Source: Ferrovibrio sp041906005 (GTDB lineage Bacteria > Pseudomonadota > Alphaproteobacteria > Ferrovibrionales > Ferrovibrionaceae). Taken from it: a stretch of 64,000 bases of DNA. Where the stretch lies: NCBI RefSeq assembly GCF_041906005.1, contig NZ_JAYRJY010000001.1:2852001-2916000 (forward strand), given 5' to 3'. The notes below the pieces were generated by a model. That model was not told where the DNA came from. It made no database searches and saw nothing but the letters and a program-made list of their open reading frames with translations. Below are positions 1 to 7,618 of the stretch, piece after piece; the stretch's first letter is position 1; each line of letters starts with the position of its first letter. The translations under genes were made by a program, and so were the position numbers.

Positions 1-746
1 CGGCCCATGATTATGCCCCCCACAGCCACGACGCTCTGGTCATCGCGGTGACCGAGGCGGGCGGGGCGGAATTTACCAGCCGCGGCCGCACCGAGGAGGC
101 GCGGGATAATGTCCTTCTGGTCTTCAATCCAGACGAGCCCCATTCCGGCCGCATGGCCCACAGCCGGCGCTGGCGCTATCGCTCCCTGTATCTGGAACGG
201 GAGGCGCTGACGGAGGTCGGCCGCCTGGTGGGGGCTGACGGTATGCCCTACTTCGCCGACAACCTGTATGGCGATGCCGACCTGATCGCCGCCTTCAGCA
301 GGCTGCATGCCGAGCTGGAGCAGGAGGGGGATGACCTGCGGCGGCAGGGCATGCTGGCTGAGTGTTTCGGTACGCTGCTCGGTCGCCACAGCGGCATCCG
401 GCATGGCATTGCCGGCGGGCCGCGCGACCACATCCTGTTTCGCCGGCTGCGTCCGGTTCTGCTGGATCGTTTCGCCGAGCCTCTCACCCTGGAAGATCTG
501 GCCGGCCCTCTGGGTCTGACGCCGTTCCAATTGATCCGGTTGTTCCGGCGCGTAACCGGATTGACGCCTCACGCCTATCTGACGCAGATCCGGTTGCGGG
601 CTGCCCTTCGACTTCTGAAAAACCAAACCCCCATTGCCGATGTGGCCCTGACCGTGGGCTTTTTTGACCAGAGCGCGCTGACCAAGCATTTCAAACGGGC
701 TTTCGGGATTACGCCGCGGCAGTATCTTGCAGCCCATTTGGGCTGA
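1..746 (+). CDS. AraC family transcriptional regulator, 5' end outside the window
   Basis: The reading frame is open from base 3, and the first residues (A-H-D-Y-A-P-H-S-H-D-A) match the N-terminal cupin of AraC-type sensors, so the start codon lies upstream; the GTG at 48 is internal. The C-terminal 100 residues hold two helix-turn-helix motifs: the first around D-L-A-G-P-L-G-L-T-P-F-Q-L-I-R-L-F, the second around I-A-D-V-A-L-T-V-G-F-F-D-Q-S-A-L-T-K-H-F, ending in the usual F-G-I-T-P-R-Q-Y signature. Such proteins bind a small ligand through the cupin and activate a nearby promoter. It is followed 84 bases later by the AlaX gene in the same direction; an EamA exporter further down is a plausible target. 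The ligand cannot be told from sequence. Confidence 0.9.
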   Translation, partial: AHDYAPHSHDALVIAVTEAGGAEFTSRGRTEEARDNVLLVFNPDEPHSGRMAHSRRWRYRSLYLEREALTEVGRLVGADGMPYFADNLYGDADLIAAFSRLHAELEQEGDDLRRQGMLAECFGTLLGRHSGIRHGIAGGPRDHILFRRLRPVLLDRFAEPLTLEDLAGPLGLTPFQLIRLFRRVTGLTPHAYLTQIRLRAALRLLKNQTPIADVALTVGFFDQSALTKHFKRAFGITPRQYLAAHLG

Positions 747-830
747 AGAGCGCCGCGCGCAATTTTAGCCAATAAGGCCACCACCTGGCTTTGGCATCCT
801 CCGGTCCGTAGGCGGACTCCAGGAGAGGCG

Positions 831-1550
831 ATGTCCAGGTATTTCTGTCATGACCATCCCGAAACCCTGCAGCTTGCCACACGGGTGCTGGAGGCCCGGC
901 CCGGTGCGGTCTTGCTGGCGGAGAATCCGTTTTATCCCGGCGGCGGCGGCCAGTTGCCCGATCACGGTCTGCTGCGCTGGTCGGATGGCGAGGTAGAGGT
1001 CGATACTTTCGAGAGTATCGATGGCCGCCTCTGGACCAGGTTGAAACAACCGCTGGAAATTGCGGGCGAGGTGGAGGCGGCAGTCGATCCTGATTTTCGC
1101 CAGATGATGCGGGAACTGCATACCGACCTACACATTCTGAACGCTCTCGTATTTCAGGCTTTCGACGGGGCTCTGGTGACCGGGGTGCAGATGAATGCCG
1201 ATGGGACCGCGCGGATCGATTTCGATCTGCCGGATGCCGATAATGACCGGCTGCGCGCTCTGGAGCCGGCGATCAACGATGCCATCCGGCAGAATTTGCC
1301 CGTGACGGAGAGTTATATCGAGCTGGATCAGGCCTATGATGAAAAAGGCCTGTTACGCTCGCGTTCGGTGGCACCGCCGCCGACAGGCGATGGATTGATC
1401 CGGGTGATCGAGATCGCTGGACTCGACCGTCAGGCCTGCGGCGGCACGCATCTGACGGCCACGGGCGCTTCGCGACCGGTCCGTATCCTCAAGATCGAAA
1501 ACAAGGGACGCCACAATCGCCGGATCCGGATCGGCCTGGATATGGGCTAG
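831..1550 (+). CDS. Alanyl-tRNA editing protein, AlaX-like
   Basis: A free-standing editing domain that hydrolyses Ser- or Gly-mischarged tRNA-Ala in the cytoplasm. The 239 residues carry the two zinc-binding halves of the AlaRS editing domain: H-T-D-L-H around residue 100 and C-G-G-T-H near residue 203. The N-terminal N-P-F-Y-P-G-G-G-G-Q segment is also typical of this fold. There is no aminoacylation domain. An AGGAGAGG ribosome-binding site sits just before the ATG. The exporter gene begins 3 bases after its stop, so the two are probably cotranscribed. Whether it is AlaX-S or the longer AlaX-M type cannot be settled; the length favours the M type. Confidence 0.88.
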   Translation: MSRYFCHDHPETLQLATRVLEARPGAVLLAENPFYPGGGGQLPDHGLLRWSDGEVEVDTFESIDGRLWTRLKQPLEIAGEVEAAVDPDFRQMMRELHTDLHILNALVFQAFDGALVTGVQMNADGTARIDFDLPDADNDRLRALEPAINDAIRQNLPVTESYIELDQAYDEKGLLRSRSVAPPPTGDGLIRVIEIAGLDRQACGGTHLTATGASRPVRILKIENKGRHNRRIRIGLDMG

Positions 1551-1553
1551 GCC

Positions 1554-2486
1554 ATGGGCTTGCTTGGCGCGATATGGAACCGGCCTGTTCTGCTGCTCTG
1601 GCTGCCGCCGGCTTTCTGGGCTGGCAATCTGGTGATCGGCCGCGCCATCAGCCAGACCATGCCACCGGTTTCCCTGGCAGTCGGCCGCTGGCTGGTCGCG
1701 ATCCTGGTGCTGGCGCCGTTTGTGGCCGGTGCTGCCTGGCGACAGCGCGTCTTGTTATGGCGGCATCGTTGGCTTGTTCTGTTGTGTGGTGGTTTCGGAG
1801 TGGCGGGTTACAACGCCCTGGCCTATGTCGCGCTGAAGAGCAGTCCGGCGGCGAATGTGGCTTTCCTCAATTCGACGCTCCCGCTGATGATCCCGCTCGC
1901 CGCGGCCCTGATCAGCCGGGAAGCGGTTGCTCCACGCATCATCAGCGCCATTGCGATTTCTTTCGCCGGCGTCGCCTGGATCGTCTCGGCCGGTGATTGG
2001 TCGGTATTGCAAGAACTGCGGCTGGCCTCCAGCGATCTGCTGGTTTTGCTGGCGGTGCTGAATTATGCCCTCTATTCGGTTCTGCTGCGCCGCCGGCCCG
2101 CCGGGCTGCAGCCACTGGTCTTCCTTGCGGCAACCATCATCGCCGGTTTGCTGGTGCTGTTGCCATTCTGGGTATGGGAAATGGCCTCCGGCGCCAAGCT
2201 GCCAAGCGACCCGGCCGCGATTGGCGCCGTTCTTTATATCGGCGTGTTCGCATCTCTGCTGGCTTTCATTCTGTGGAATCATTGTGTGGCGCGTCTCGGC
2301 GCCACGGTTACGGGAATCTCGTTCCACCTGGTGGCGATCTTTACCGCAATGTTGGCCTGGCTGCTGCTGGGCGAGCCGATCCAGGCCTATCATGTCGCCG
2401 GCATGATTCTGATTCTGACTGGCTTCGCCTTGGCGACGTGGTCTGGCTCGGGCATATGGCCGCTACGCTGGCGACAAAAGGCCTGA
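1554..2486 (+). CDS. EamA (DMT) family membrane transporter
   Basis: A 310-residue inner-membrane protein with about ten hydrophobic helices and the two EamA repeats (residues roughly 10-140 and 155-295). The internal repeat boundary is near residue 150, and the late stretch A-M-L-A-W-L-L-L-G-E-P-I is the conserved helix-9 signature of the family. Members export amino acids or other small metabolites, but the substrate is not predictable from sequence. It starts 3 bases after the AlaX gene and is followed at once by a MarR gene, suggesting an operon of editing hydrolase, exporter and regulator; an amino-acid-related substrate is a guess from this context. Confidence 0.85.
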   Translation: MGLLGAIWNRPVLLLWLPPAFWAGNLVIGRAISQTMPPVSLAVGRWLVAILVLAPFVAGAAWRQRVLLWRHRWLVLLCGGFGVAGYNALAYVALKSSPAANVAFLNSTLPLMIPLAAALISREAVAPRIISAIAISFAGVAWIVSAGDWSVLQELRLASSDLLVLLAVLNYALYSVLLRRRPAGLQPLVFLAATIIAGLLVLLPFWVWEMASGAKLPSDPAAIGAVLYIGVFASLLAFILWNHCVARLGATVTGISFHLVAIFTAMLAWLLLGEPIQAYHVAGMILILTGFALATWSGSGIWPLRWRQKA

Positions 2487-2488
2487 CC

Positions 2489-2935
2489 GTGGCGAGGGTG
2501 GGGCCGGTGGACAGCAACCGGGTTGCCGCTGTACGCCAATTTAGCCGCTTCTATACCCGGCAGCTTGGTTTGCTGGACCAGACCCTGCTCGGCAGCGCCT
2601 ATTCGTTGACCGAAATCCGCATCCTGTTCGAGATCGCCCATGCTGGCGAGATCACAGCCGGCGGCCTGATCCGTCAACTTGATATCGACGCCGGCTATCT
2701 CAGTCGTCTGCTGCGCGGCTTTGCTCGCCGCGGATTGGTGATCCGGCAGCGCAATCCACGCGATGCGCGTCAGACCATCATCACTCTTTCGGCATTCGGC
2801 CACAGGGTTTTCCGTCGCCTTGACCGGGCGGCAGATCATCAGGTCATGGTGCTGCTTGAGAATCTGACGGATGTGGACCAGCGCCGTCTGCTGACGGCGA
2901 TGGAAACGGTGATGGCTGTCTGGCCCGCGTTTTAA
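2489..2935 (+). CDS. MarR family transcriptional regulator (winged helix only)
   Basis: The protein begins with V-A-A-V-R-Q-F-S-R-F-Y-T-R-Q-L-G, the start typical of MarR domains that in many bacteria are fused to a GNAT acetyltransferase, but here it ends after the winged helix at about 148 residues. The recognition helix region is I-D-A-G-Y-L-S-R-L-L-R-G-F-A-R-R-G, followed by the wing (R-Q-R-N-P-R-D-A-R-Q). The start is uncertain: GTG at 2489 (AAAAGG upstream, directly after the exporter stop), GTG at 2507 (GAGGG upstream), or an ATG at 2456 inside the exporter gene. Its end overlaps the convergent ArsR gene by 4 bases. It probably regulates the exporter operon. Confidence 0.82.
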   Translation: MARVGPVDSNRVAAVRQFSRFYTRQLGLLDQTLLGSAYSLTEIRILFEIAHAGEITAGGLIRQLDIDAGYLSRLLRGFARRGLVIRQRNPRDARQTIITLSAFGHRVFRRLDRAADHQVMVLLENLTDVDQRRLLTAMETVMAVWPAF

Positions 2936-3234
2936 AGCTCGCGCAGCAATGCCACTTTGAAGGCGGCGAGGGCCGTCTCGTCGCGTTTATAGAAGGTCCA
3001 TTGTTTGATCCGCTTGGTGCGCAGCAGGCCGGCCTGGGTCAGGATTTTCAGATGTTCGCTGGCGGTCGGCTGGCTGACACCCAGCTTCACGGCGATCAGC
3101 AGGCCGCAGACGCCATCTTTCATCAGGTCGCCATCCACCTGCGGCGGGAAATGGGCCACGGGATCGCGCAGCCAGCCGAGGATGGCAAGGCGCTTGTCGT
3201 TGGCCAGGGCGCGCAAGGTATTTAACTCAGGCAT
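2932..3234 (-). CDS. ArsR family winged-helix regulator
   Basis: A 100-residue regulator with the ArsR arrangement: an N-terminal helix (L-A-N-D-K-R-L-A-I-L-G-W-L), a helix-turn-helix (K-L-G-V-S-Q-P-T-A-S-E-H-L-K-I-L) and a short wing (R-T-K-R-I-K-Q-W-T-F-Y-K-R). The single cysteine (V-C-G-L-L) does not form the CxC metal site of ArsR/SmtB, so a metal ligand is not indicated. It is divergent from the PLP enzyme gene at 3289, and a perfect inverted repeat lies between them, so autoregulation plus control of that gene is likely. Confidence 0.85.
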   Translation of the reverse strand: MPELNTLRALANDKRLAILGWLRDPVAHFPPQVDGDLMKDGVCGLLIAVKLGVSQPTASEHLKILTQAGLLRTKRIKQWTFYKRDETALAAFKVALLREL

Positions 3235-3239
3235 ATTGC

Positions 3240-3261
3240 TAATTAGCTATATATCTAATTA
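3240..3261. promoter_or_regulatory. Inverted repeat, likely ArsR operator
   Basis: TAATTAG (3240-3246) and CTAATTA (3255-3261) are exact reverse complements separated by 8 AT-rich bases. The site lies 5 bases from the ArsR start and 27 bases before the divergent dehydratase gene. A short symmetric site at this position fits a dimeric winged-helix repressor acting on both genes. No binding data exist in the sequence, so the regulator assignment is inference. Confidence 0.6.
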
Positions 3262-3288
3262 TAGTCAAGCAAACAGCAGGATCCCTTC

Positions 3289-4242
3289 ATGTCAGACAGT
3301 CTCTCCTCCGGCGTCGACCGTGCCGGCATCGCCGATACATATATGTCCATCGCCCGGCATGTGCGGCGTACGCCGGTTATCGATATCCAGCCCGAGGATT
3401 TTGGGCTGGCCGGCCAGCCTGTGACCCTGAAGCTGGAACTGCTGCAGCATTCCGGCTCGTTCAAGGCACGCGGCGCCTTCGCCAACCTGCTAGGCCGTGC
3501 CGTGCCCTCGGCCGGTGTGGTGGCCGCTTCGGGCGGCAACCACGGCGCGGCGGTGGCCTATGCAGCCAGGACGCTGGGGCTGCCGGCGCGGATTTATGTC
3601 CCGAGCATCGCCGCGCCGATGAAGATCGCCCGTATCCGCGATTATGGCGCCGATCTGGTGGTGGGCGGCGAACGCTATGCCGATGCCCTGGCGGCTTCCG
3701 AGGCATGGCAGGCGCAAAGCGGCGCCCTGCCGGTGCATGCCTACGATCAGGCTGAAACCCTGCTCGGTCAGGGCAGCGTGGGGCTGGAACTGGAAGAACA
3801 GGCGCCGCAACTCGATACCCTGCTGGTAGCCGTGGGCGGCGGTGGGCTGATCGGCGGCATTGCCGCCTGGTATGCCGGAAAGGTGAAAGTTGTGGCCGTC
3901 GAGCCCGAGACCGCGCCGACGTTATATATGGCACTTCAAGCCGGGCGGCCGGTGGATGCCCCGGCCGGCGGCATCGCGGCCGACTCGCTCGCGCCGCGCC
4001 AGGTGGGCGGTCTGATGTTTCCGATCGCGCAAAAGCATGTGGCGATTTCGGTGCTGGTGCGTGACGAAGCGATCCGCGCGGCGCAGGTTGCCCTGTGGGA
4101 CAAACTGCGCCTGGTGGCCGAACCGGGCGGCGCGGCCGCCTTCGCCGCCCTGCTCGGTGGCGCCTACAGGCCGGCGGCCGATGAACGCGTCGGCATACTG
4201 GTCTGCGGCGGCAACCCCACCGATACCGATTTCGTGCGCTAG
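3289..4242 (+). CDS. Threonine/serine dehydratase-like PLP enzyme (fold type II)
   Basis: A 317-residue cytoplasmic enzyme of the tryptophan synthase beta superfamily. The PLP lysine is K59 in H-S-G-S-F-K-A-R-G-A-F. A-S-G-G-N-H-G is the substrate loop, and V-G-G-G-G-L-I-G-G is the phosphate-binding glycine loop. Typical members deaminate threonine or serine to 2-oxoacids and ammonia. There is no C-terminal ACT regulatory domain, so it is of the short catabolic type. Related enzymes act on 3-hydroxyaspartate or as racemases, and these cannot be excluded. The divergent ArsR gene and the inverted repeat at 3240-3261 suggest regulated expression. Confidence 0.85.
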   Translation: MSDSLSSGVDRAGIADTYMSIARHVRRTPVIDIQPEDFGLAGQPVTLKLELLQHSGSFKARGAFANLLGRAVPSAGVVAASGGNHGAAVAYAARTLGLPARIYVPSIAAPMKIARIRDYGADLVVGGERYADALAASEAWQAQSGALPVHAYDQAETLLGQGSVGLELEEQAPQLDTLLVAVGGGGLIGGIAAWYAGKVKVVAVEPETAPTLYMALQAGRPVDAPAGGIAADSLAPRQVGGLMFPIAQKHVAISVLVRDEAIRAAQVALWDKLRLVAEPGGAAAFAALLGGAYRPAADERVGILVCGGNPTDTDFVR

Positions 4243-4248
4243 GCGCGA

Positions 4249-5961
4249 TCAGCCGTTGCGGGTTTCCAGCAGGCGACGGGCAATCACCTGCGCCTGGATC
4301 TCGGCCGCTCCCTCGAAGATGTTGAGGATGCGTGCGTCACACAGCACGCGGCTGATCGGATATTCCTCGGCATAACCGTTGCCGCCATGCACCTGCAGGG
4401 CGTTGTCGGCATTGGCCCAGGCGATGCGGGCGGCCAGCAGCTTGGCCATGCCGGCTTCCAGGTCACAGCGGCGGCCCTGGTCTTTTTCGCGCGCGGCGAA
4501 GTAACAAAGCTGGCGCGCCAGCATGGTTTCCACCGCCATCCAGGCGATCTTGCCGTGCACGCGCGGGAAGCTGTAGATCGGCTTGCCGAACTGGATACGT
4601 TCGTTGGCATATTTCAGGCCCAGCTCCAGCGCGCATTGCGCCACGCCTAGCGCGCGGGCGCCGGTCTGGATACGGGCGGATTCGAATGTTTCCATAAGCT
4701 GCTTGAAGCCCTGGCCTTCGCGCTGGCCCAGCAGGTTCTCGGCCTTCACTTCGAAACCGTCGAAGCCGATCTCGTATTCCTTCATGCCGCGATAGCCCAG
4801 TACCTTGATCTCGCCACCGGTCATGCCTTTGGCGGGGAAGGGATTGGCATCGTCGCCGCGCGGCTTCTCGGCCAGGAACATCGACAGGCCCTTGTAGCCT
4901 TTCTCGTTCGGATCGGTGCGCACCAGCAGGGTCATCAGATCAGTGCGGGCGGCATGGGTGATCCAGGTCTTGTTGCCGGTCACCTTGTAGACGTCGCCGT
5001 CCTTCACCGCGCGGGTGCGCAAGCTGCCGAGATCGGATCCGGTATTGGGTTCGGTGAACACGGCGGTCGGCAGGATTTCACCCGAGGCCAGTCTGGGCAG
5101 CCACTGCTTGCGCTGTTCCTCCGTACCGCCGCGCAGGATCAGTTCGGCGGCGATCTCGGCGCGGGTGCCGAGTGAACCGACGCCGATATAGGCGCGGCTC
5201 AATTCTTCCGAGACGACACACATCGCCATCTTGCCCAGGCCATGCCCGCCATATTCCTCCGGGATGGTCAGGCCGAAGACGCCAAGCTCGGCCATCTCGG
5301 AAACGATCTCCATCGGAATGAATTCGTCGTTGCGGTGCCAGTCATGGGCAAACGGCGCGACCTTGTCCTCGCCAAAGCGGCGGAACTGCTCGCGCACCAT
5401 GCCCATGGTTTCGTCCAGGCCAAGCTCGCCGAAATCACCGGTCGAGAGGCCATCCTGGATCAATTCGCCGATGCGGCTGCGCACGGCCGCCGTATTGCCC
5501 CGGCCGATCAGGCGCTGCACTGGAGCGGTCAGGAATGCCTGCATGGCATCTGCCGCGATGCCCAGATCGTCGGGGCGACATACTTCCACCTGGCTCATCG
5601 GGATGCCGCCCTGCATCTGGGCCAGGTATTCGCCGAAGCCGGCCTGCAGGATCAGGGTTTCCAATTCGCGCAGTTTGCCATCACCCTGCAGGCGCTCGGC
5701 CCAATGCAGGCTTTCCTTCAGCGTTGCCACATAGGTCGCCAGCCAGGCCAGGCCGTGGGCGGCGAACTGCTCTTCCTCCAACCGTGCACCATCGATATGG
5801 CCATCCGCGCCTCGCACCAGTTGCGCCACCGCCGCCGTGGCATGGGCCGCCAGCTGCTCCGCCGCCTTCAGGGCCGCAGCGCAAGTGGGCAGCAGATCGT
5901 CGATCAGCAGGAATTCAGGGGCGGAGGCAGGCTTGGCGGCAGCAGACATCGTTGCGCTCAT
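4249..5961 (-). CDS. mcd: Methylsuccinyl-CoA dehydrogenase (acyl-CoA dehydrogenase family)
   Basis: A 570-residue flavoprotein expected to oxidise (2S)-methylsuccinyl-CoA to mesaconyl-CoA in the ethylmalonyl-CoA pathway, passing electrons to ETF. An unusual N-terminal extension of about 165 residues precedes the ordinary acyl-CoA dehydrogenase core, as in characterised Mcd proteins. The core has F-T-E-P-N-T-G-S-D-L-G (FAD/substrate region) and the catalytic-base motif I-F-E-G-A-A-E-I-Q with the glutamate at residue 550. It lies downstream of ccr on the same strand, 71 bases away, with a strong hairpin between them. Assignment rests on the extension plus this context; a general long acyl-CoA dehydrogenase is the alternative. 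Confidence 0.87.
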   Translation of the reverse strand: MSATMSAAAKPASAPEFLLIDDLLPTCAAALKAAEQLAAHATAAVAQLVRGADGHIDGARLEEEQFAAHGLAWLATYVATLKESLHWAERLQGDGKLRELETLILQAGFGEYLAQMQGGIPMSQVEVCRPDDLGIAADAMQAFLTAPVQRLIGRGNTAAVRSRIGELIQDGLSTGDFGELGLDETMGMVREQFRRFGEDKVAPFAHDWHRNDEFIPMEIVSEMAELGVFGLTIPEEYGGHGLGKMAMCVVSEELSRAYIGVGSLGTRAEIAAELILRGGTEEQRKQWLPRLASGEILPTAVFTEPNTGSDLGSLRTRAVKDGDVYKVTGNKTWITHAARTDLMTLLVRTDPNEKGYKGLSMFLAEKPRGDDANPFPAKGMTGGEIKVLGYRGMKEYEIGFDGFEVKAENLLGQREGQGFKQLMETFESARIQTGARALGVAQCALELGLKYANERIQFGKPIYSFPRVHGKIAWMAVETMLARQLCYFAAREKDQGRRCDLEAGMAKLLAARIAWANADNALQVHGGNGYAEEYPISRVLCDARILNIFEGAAEIQAQVIARRLLETRNG

Positions 5962-5988
5962 CGTAAAGGGAACTGTTCGAAAAGGTGC

Positions 5989-6014
5989 AGCCGGCAGGGT
6001 TACCCCTGCCGGCT
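5989..6014 (-). terminator. Perfect 11-bp hairpin between ccr and mcd
   Basis: AGCCGGCAGGG (5989-5999) pairs exactly with CCCTGCCGGCT (6004-6014) around a 4-base loop. Read on the minus strand, the stem is followed by GCACCTTTTCG, a short and displaced T tract. This could act as a partial terminator that lowers mcd relative to ccr, or as an RNA-stability element at the ccr 3' end. The T tract is too weak to call it a full intrinsic terminator. Confidence 0.5.
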
Positions 6015-6032
6015 GGTCAGCGTCGAGAAGGG

Positions 6033-7358
6033 TTAGGAATTCCCCGCTTCGATCGCATCTTCAACGGTGCGCAGGCCGGGCACCTTGGCGCTCACCAGCA
6101 CGGCCATGTTGCCGGGCTTGTGCTGGTTCTTCCACATCTTGGTGTGGGCGCGCGGAATGTCGGCCCAGGAGAAGACTTCCGACATGCAGGGGTCGAGGCG
6201 GCGTTCGATCACCAGCTGGTTGGCCTGGCTGGCCTGCAGCAGGTTGGCGAAGTGACTGCCCTGGATGCGCTTCTGCCGCATCCACACAAAACGCGCGTCG
6301 AAGGTGAGGTTGAAGCCGGTCGTGCCGGCGCAGAACACCACCATGCCGCCGCGCTTCACCACGAAGCACGAAACCGGGAAGGTCTGCTCGCCGGGATGCT
6401 CGAACACGAAATCGACATCGTTGCCCTTGCCGGTGATATCCCAGATCGCCTTGCCGAATTCACGGCACTTCTTCATGTAAGCCGCGTATTTCTCGGCATC
6501 CAGCACGGGCGGCAACTGGCCCCAGCAGTCGAAATCATTGCGGTTGATCACGCCTTTGGCGCCCAAGCTCATGACGAAATCGCGCTTGGACTCATCCGAG
6601 ATCACGCCGATGGCATTGGCGCCCGAGATCGCGATCAGCTGAATCGCCATCGAACCCAGGCCGCCGGCGGCACCCCAGACCAGCACATTCTGGCCCGGCC
6701 GCAGGATATGCGGGCGATGGCCGAACAGCATGCGGTAGGCGGTGGCCAGCGTCAGCGTGTAGCAGGCGCTTTCTTCCCAGGTCAGGTGTTTGGGCCGCGG
6801 CATCAGCTGGCGCGACTGCACGCGGGCAAACTGCGCGAAACTGCCATCGGGAGTTTCATAACCCCAGATGCGCTGGCTGGGCGAGTTCATCGGGTCGCCG
6901 CCGTTGCATTCCTCGTCGTCACCATCATCCTGGTTGCAGTGGACGATCACCTCGTCGCCCACCTTCCAGCGCTTCACGCGGCGGCCGACGGCATAGACGA
7001 TGCCCGAGGCATCCGAGCCGGCAATGTGATATGGCGCCTTGTGCACGTCGAAGGGCGAGATCGGCACGCCCAGGCCGGCCCAGACGCCGTTGTAATTCAC
7101 GCCGGCGGCCATCACGAGGATCAGGACCTCGTCGGCATCGATCTCCGGCGTGGGCAGGACTTCCAGCTGCATCGACTGCTCGGGTGGGCCATGGCGCTCG
7201 CGGCGGATCGCCCAGCCATACATCTGCTTCGGCACATGGCCGAGCGGGGGGATTTCGCCCACCTCGTAAAGATCCTTGTAACTGCCAGATTGCGCCTTCT
7301 GGGTCTGCCCCGCATTTGCGGTTTGCAGCGTCACCACAGATCCACCCGCATTCGACAT
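6033..7358 (-). CDS. ccr: Crotonyl-CoA carboxylase/reductase
   Basis: A 441-residue MDR-family enzyme that reductively carboxylates crotonyl-CoA with NADPH and CO2 to (2S)-ethylmalonyl-CoA, the committing step of the ethylmalonyl-CoA pathway. Diagnostic segments are G-V-N-Y-N-G-V-W-A-G-L-G near residue 88, the H-C-N-Q-D-D-G acidic insertion, the nucleotide-binding loop V-W-G-A-A-G-G-L-G-S-M-A, and F-E-H-P-G-E-Q-T-F-P late in the protein. Length and these motifs match Ccr rather than plain quinone oxidoreductases. AAAGGAG precedes the ATG. It is divergent from ecm and followed by mcd, which supports the pathway assignment. Confidence 0.95.
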   Translation of the reverse strand: MSNAGGSVVTLQTANAGQTQKAQSGSYKDLYEVGEIPPLGHVPKQMYGWAIRRERHGPPEQSMQLEVLPTPEIDADEVLILVMAAGVNYNGVWAGLGVPISPFDVHKAPYHIAGSDASGIVYAVGRRVKRWKVGDEVIVHCNQDDGDDEECNGGDPMNSPSQRIWGYETPDGSFAQFARVQSRQLMPRPKHLTWEESACYTLTLATAYRMLFGHRPHILRPGQNVLVWGAAGGLGSMAIQLIAISGANAIGVISDESKRDFVMSLGAKGVINRNDFDCWGQLPPVLDAEKYAAYMKKCREFGKAIWDITGKGNDVDFVFEHPGEQTFPVSCFVVKRGGMVVFCAGTTGFNLTFDARFVWMRQKRIQGSHFANLLQASQANQLVIERRLDPCMSEVFSWADIPRAHTKMWKNQHKPGNMAVLVSAKVPGLRTVEDAIEAGNS

Positions 7359-7618
7359 GGCGAAACTCCTTTGCCCTTCGCTGTCCCTAATAAACGCTCT
7401 TGCCGAGCTTTGATTTCTTCTCTTGTTGGGCCCTGCCGGCCGGGATTAGCCTTGCAGCGCGCCTCGAGACGGTGCTGTTACAAAACGGTTGCTATCTTTT
7501 TGCGGCGGCGAAAAAATGGCAAGATCATTTTGCAATGCAGCAGAGGTTATGATATTTCCCCTGCGGGACGCAATAGGCAACTAAATAACCTTACGTCAAC
7601 TTGACACGGAATAAAATT
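7359..7618. promoter_or_regulatory. Divergent ccr/ecm control region with a long imperfect dyad
   Basis: The 260 bases between the two start codons contain no gene. An imperfect inverted repeat spans 7489-7522: TTGCTATCTTTTTGCG faces CGAAAAAATGGCAA across GCGG. A little further on, 7530-7543 holds overlapping TGC/GCA repeats (TTGCAATGCAGCA), which loosely resemble sites of the PhaR repressor family. The region is more AT-rich than its surroundings near ecm. It probably carries both promoters. Which regulator uses these elements is unknown from the window. Confidence 0.5.

Noticed and set aside
5985..7604. Long plus-strand open frame (539 codons) opposite ccr
   Set aside because: It mirrors the ccr coding strand, has His/Gln/Ala-rich composition typical of antisense frames at high GC, and matches no family.
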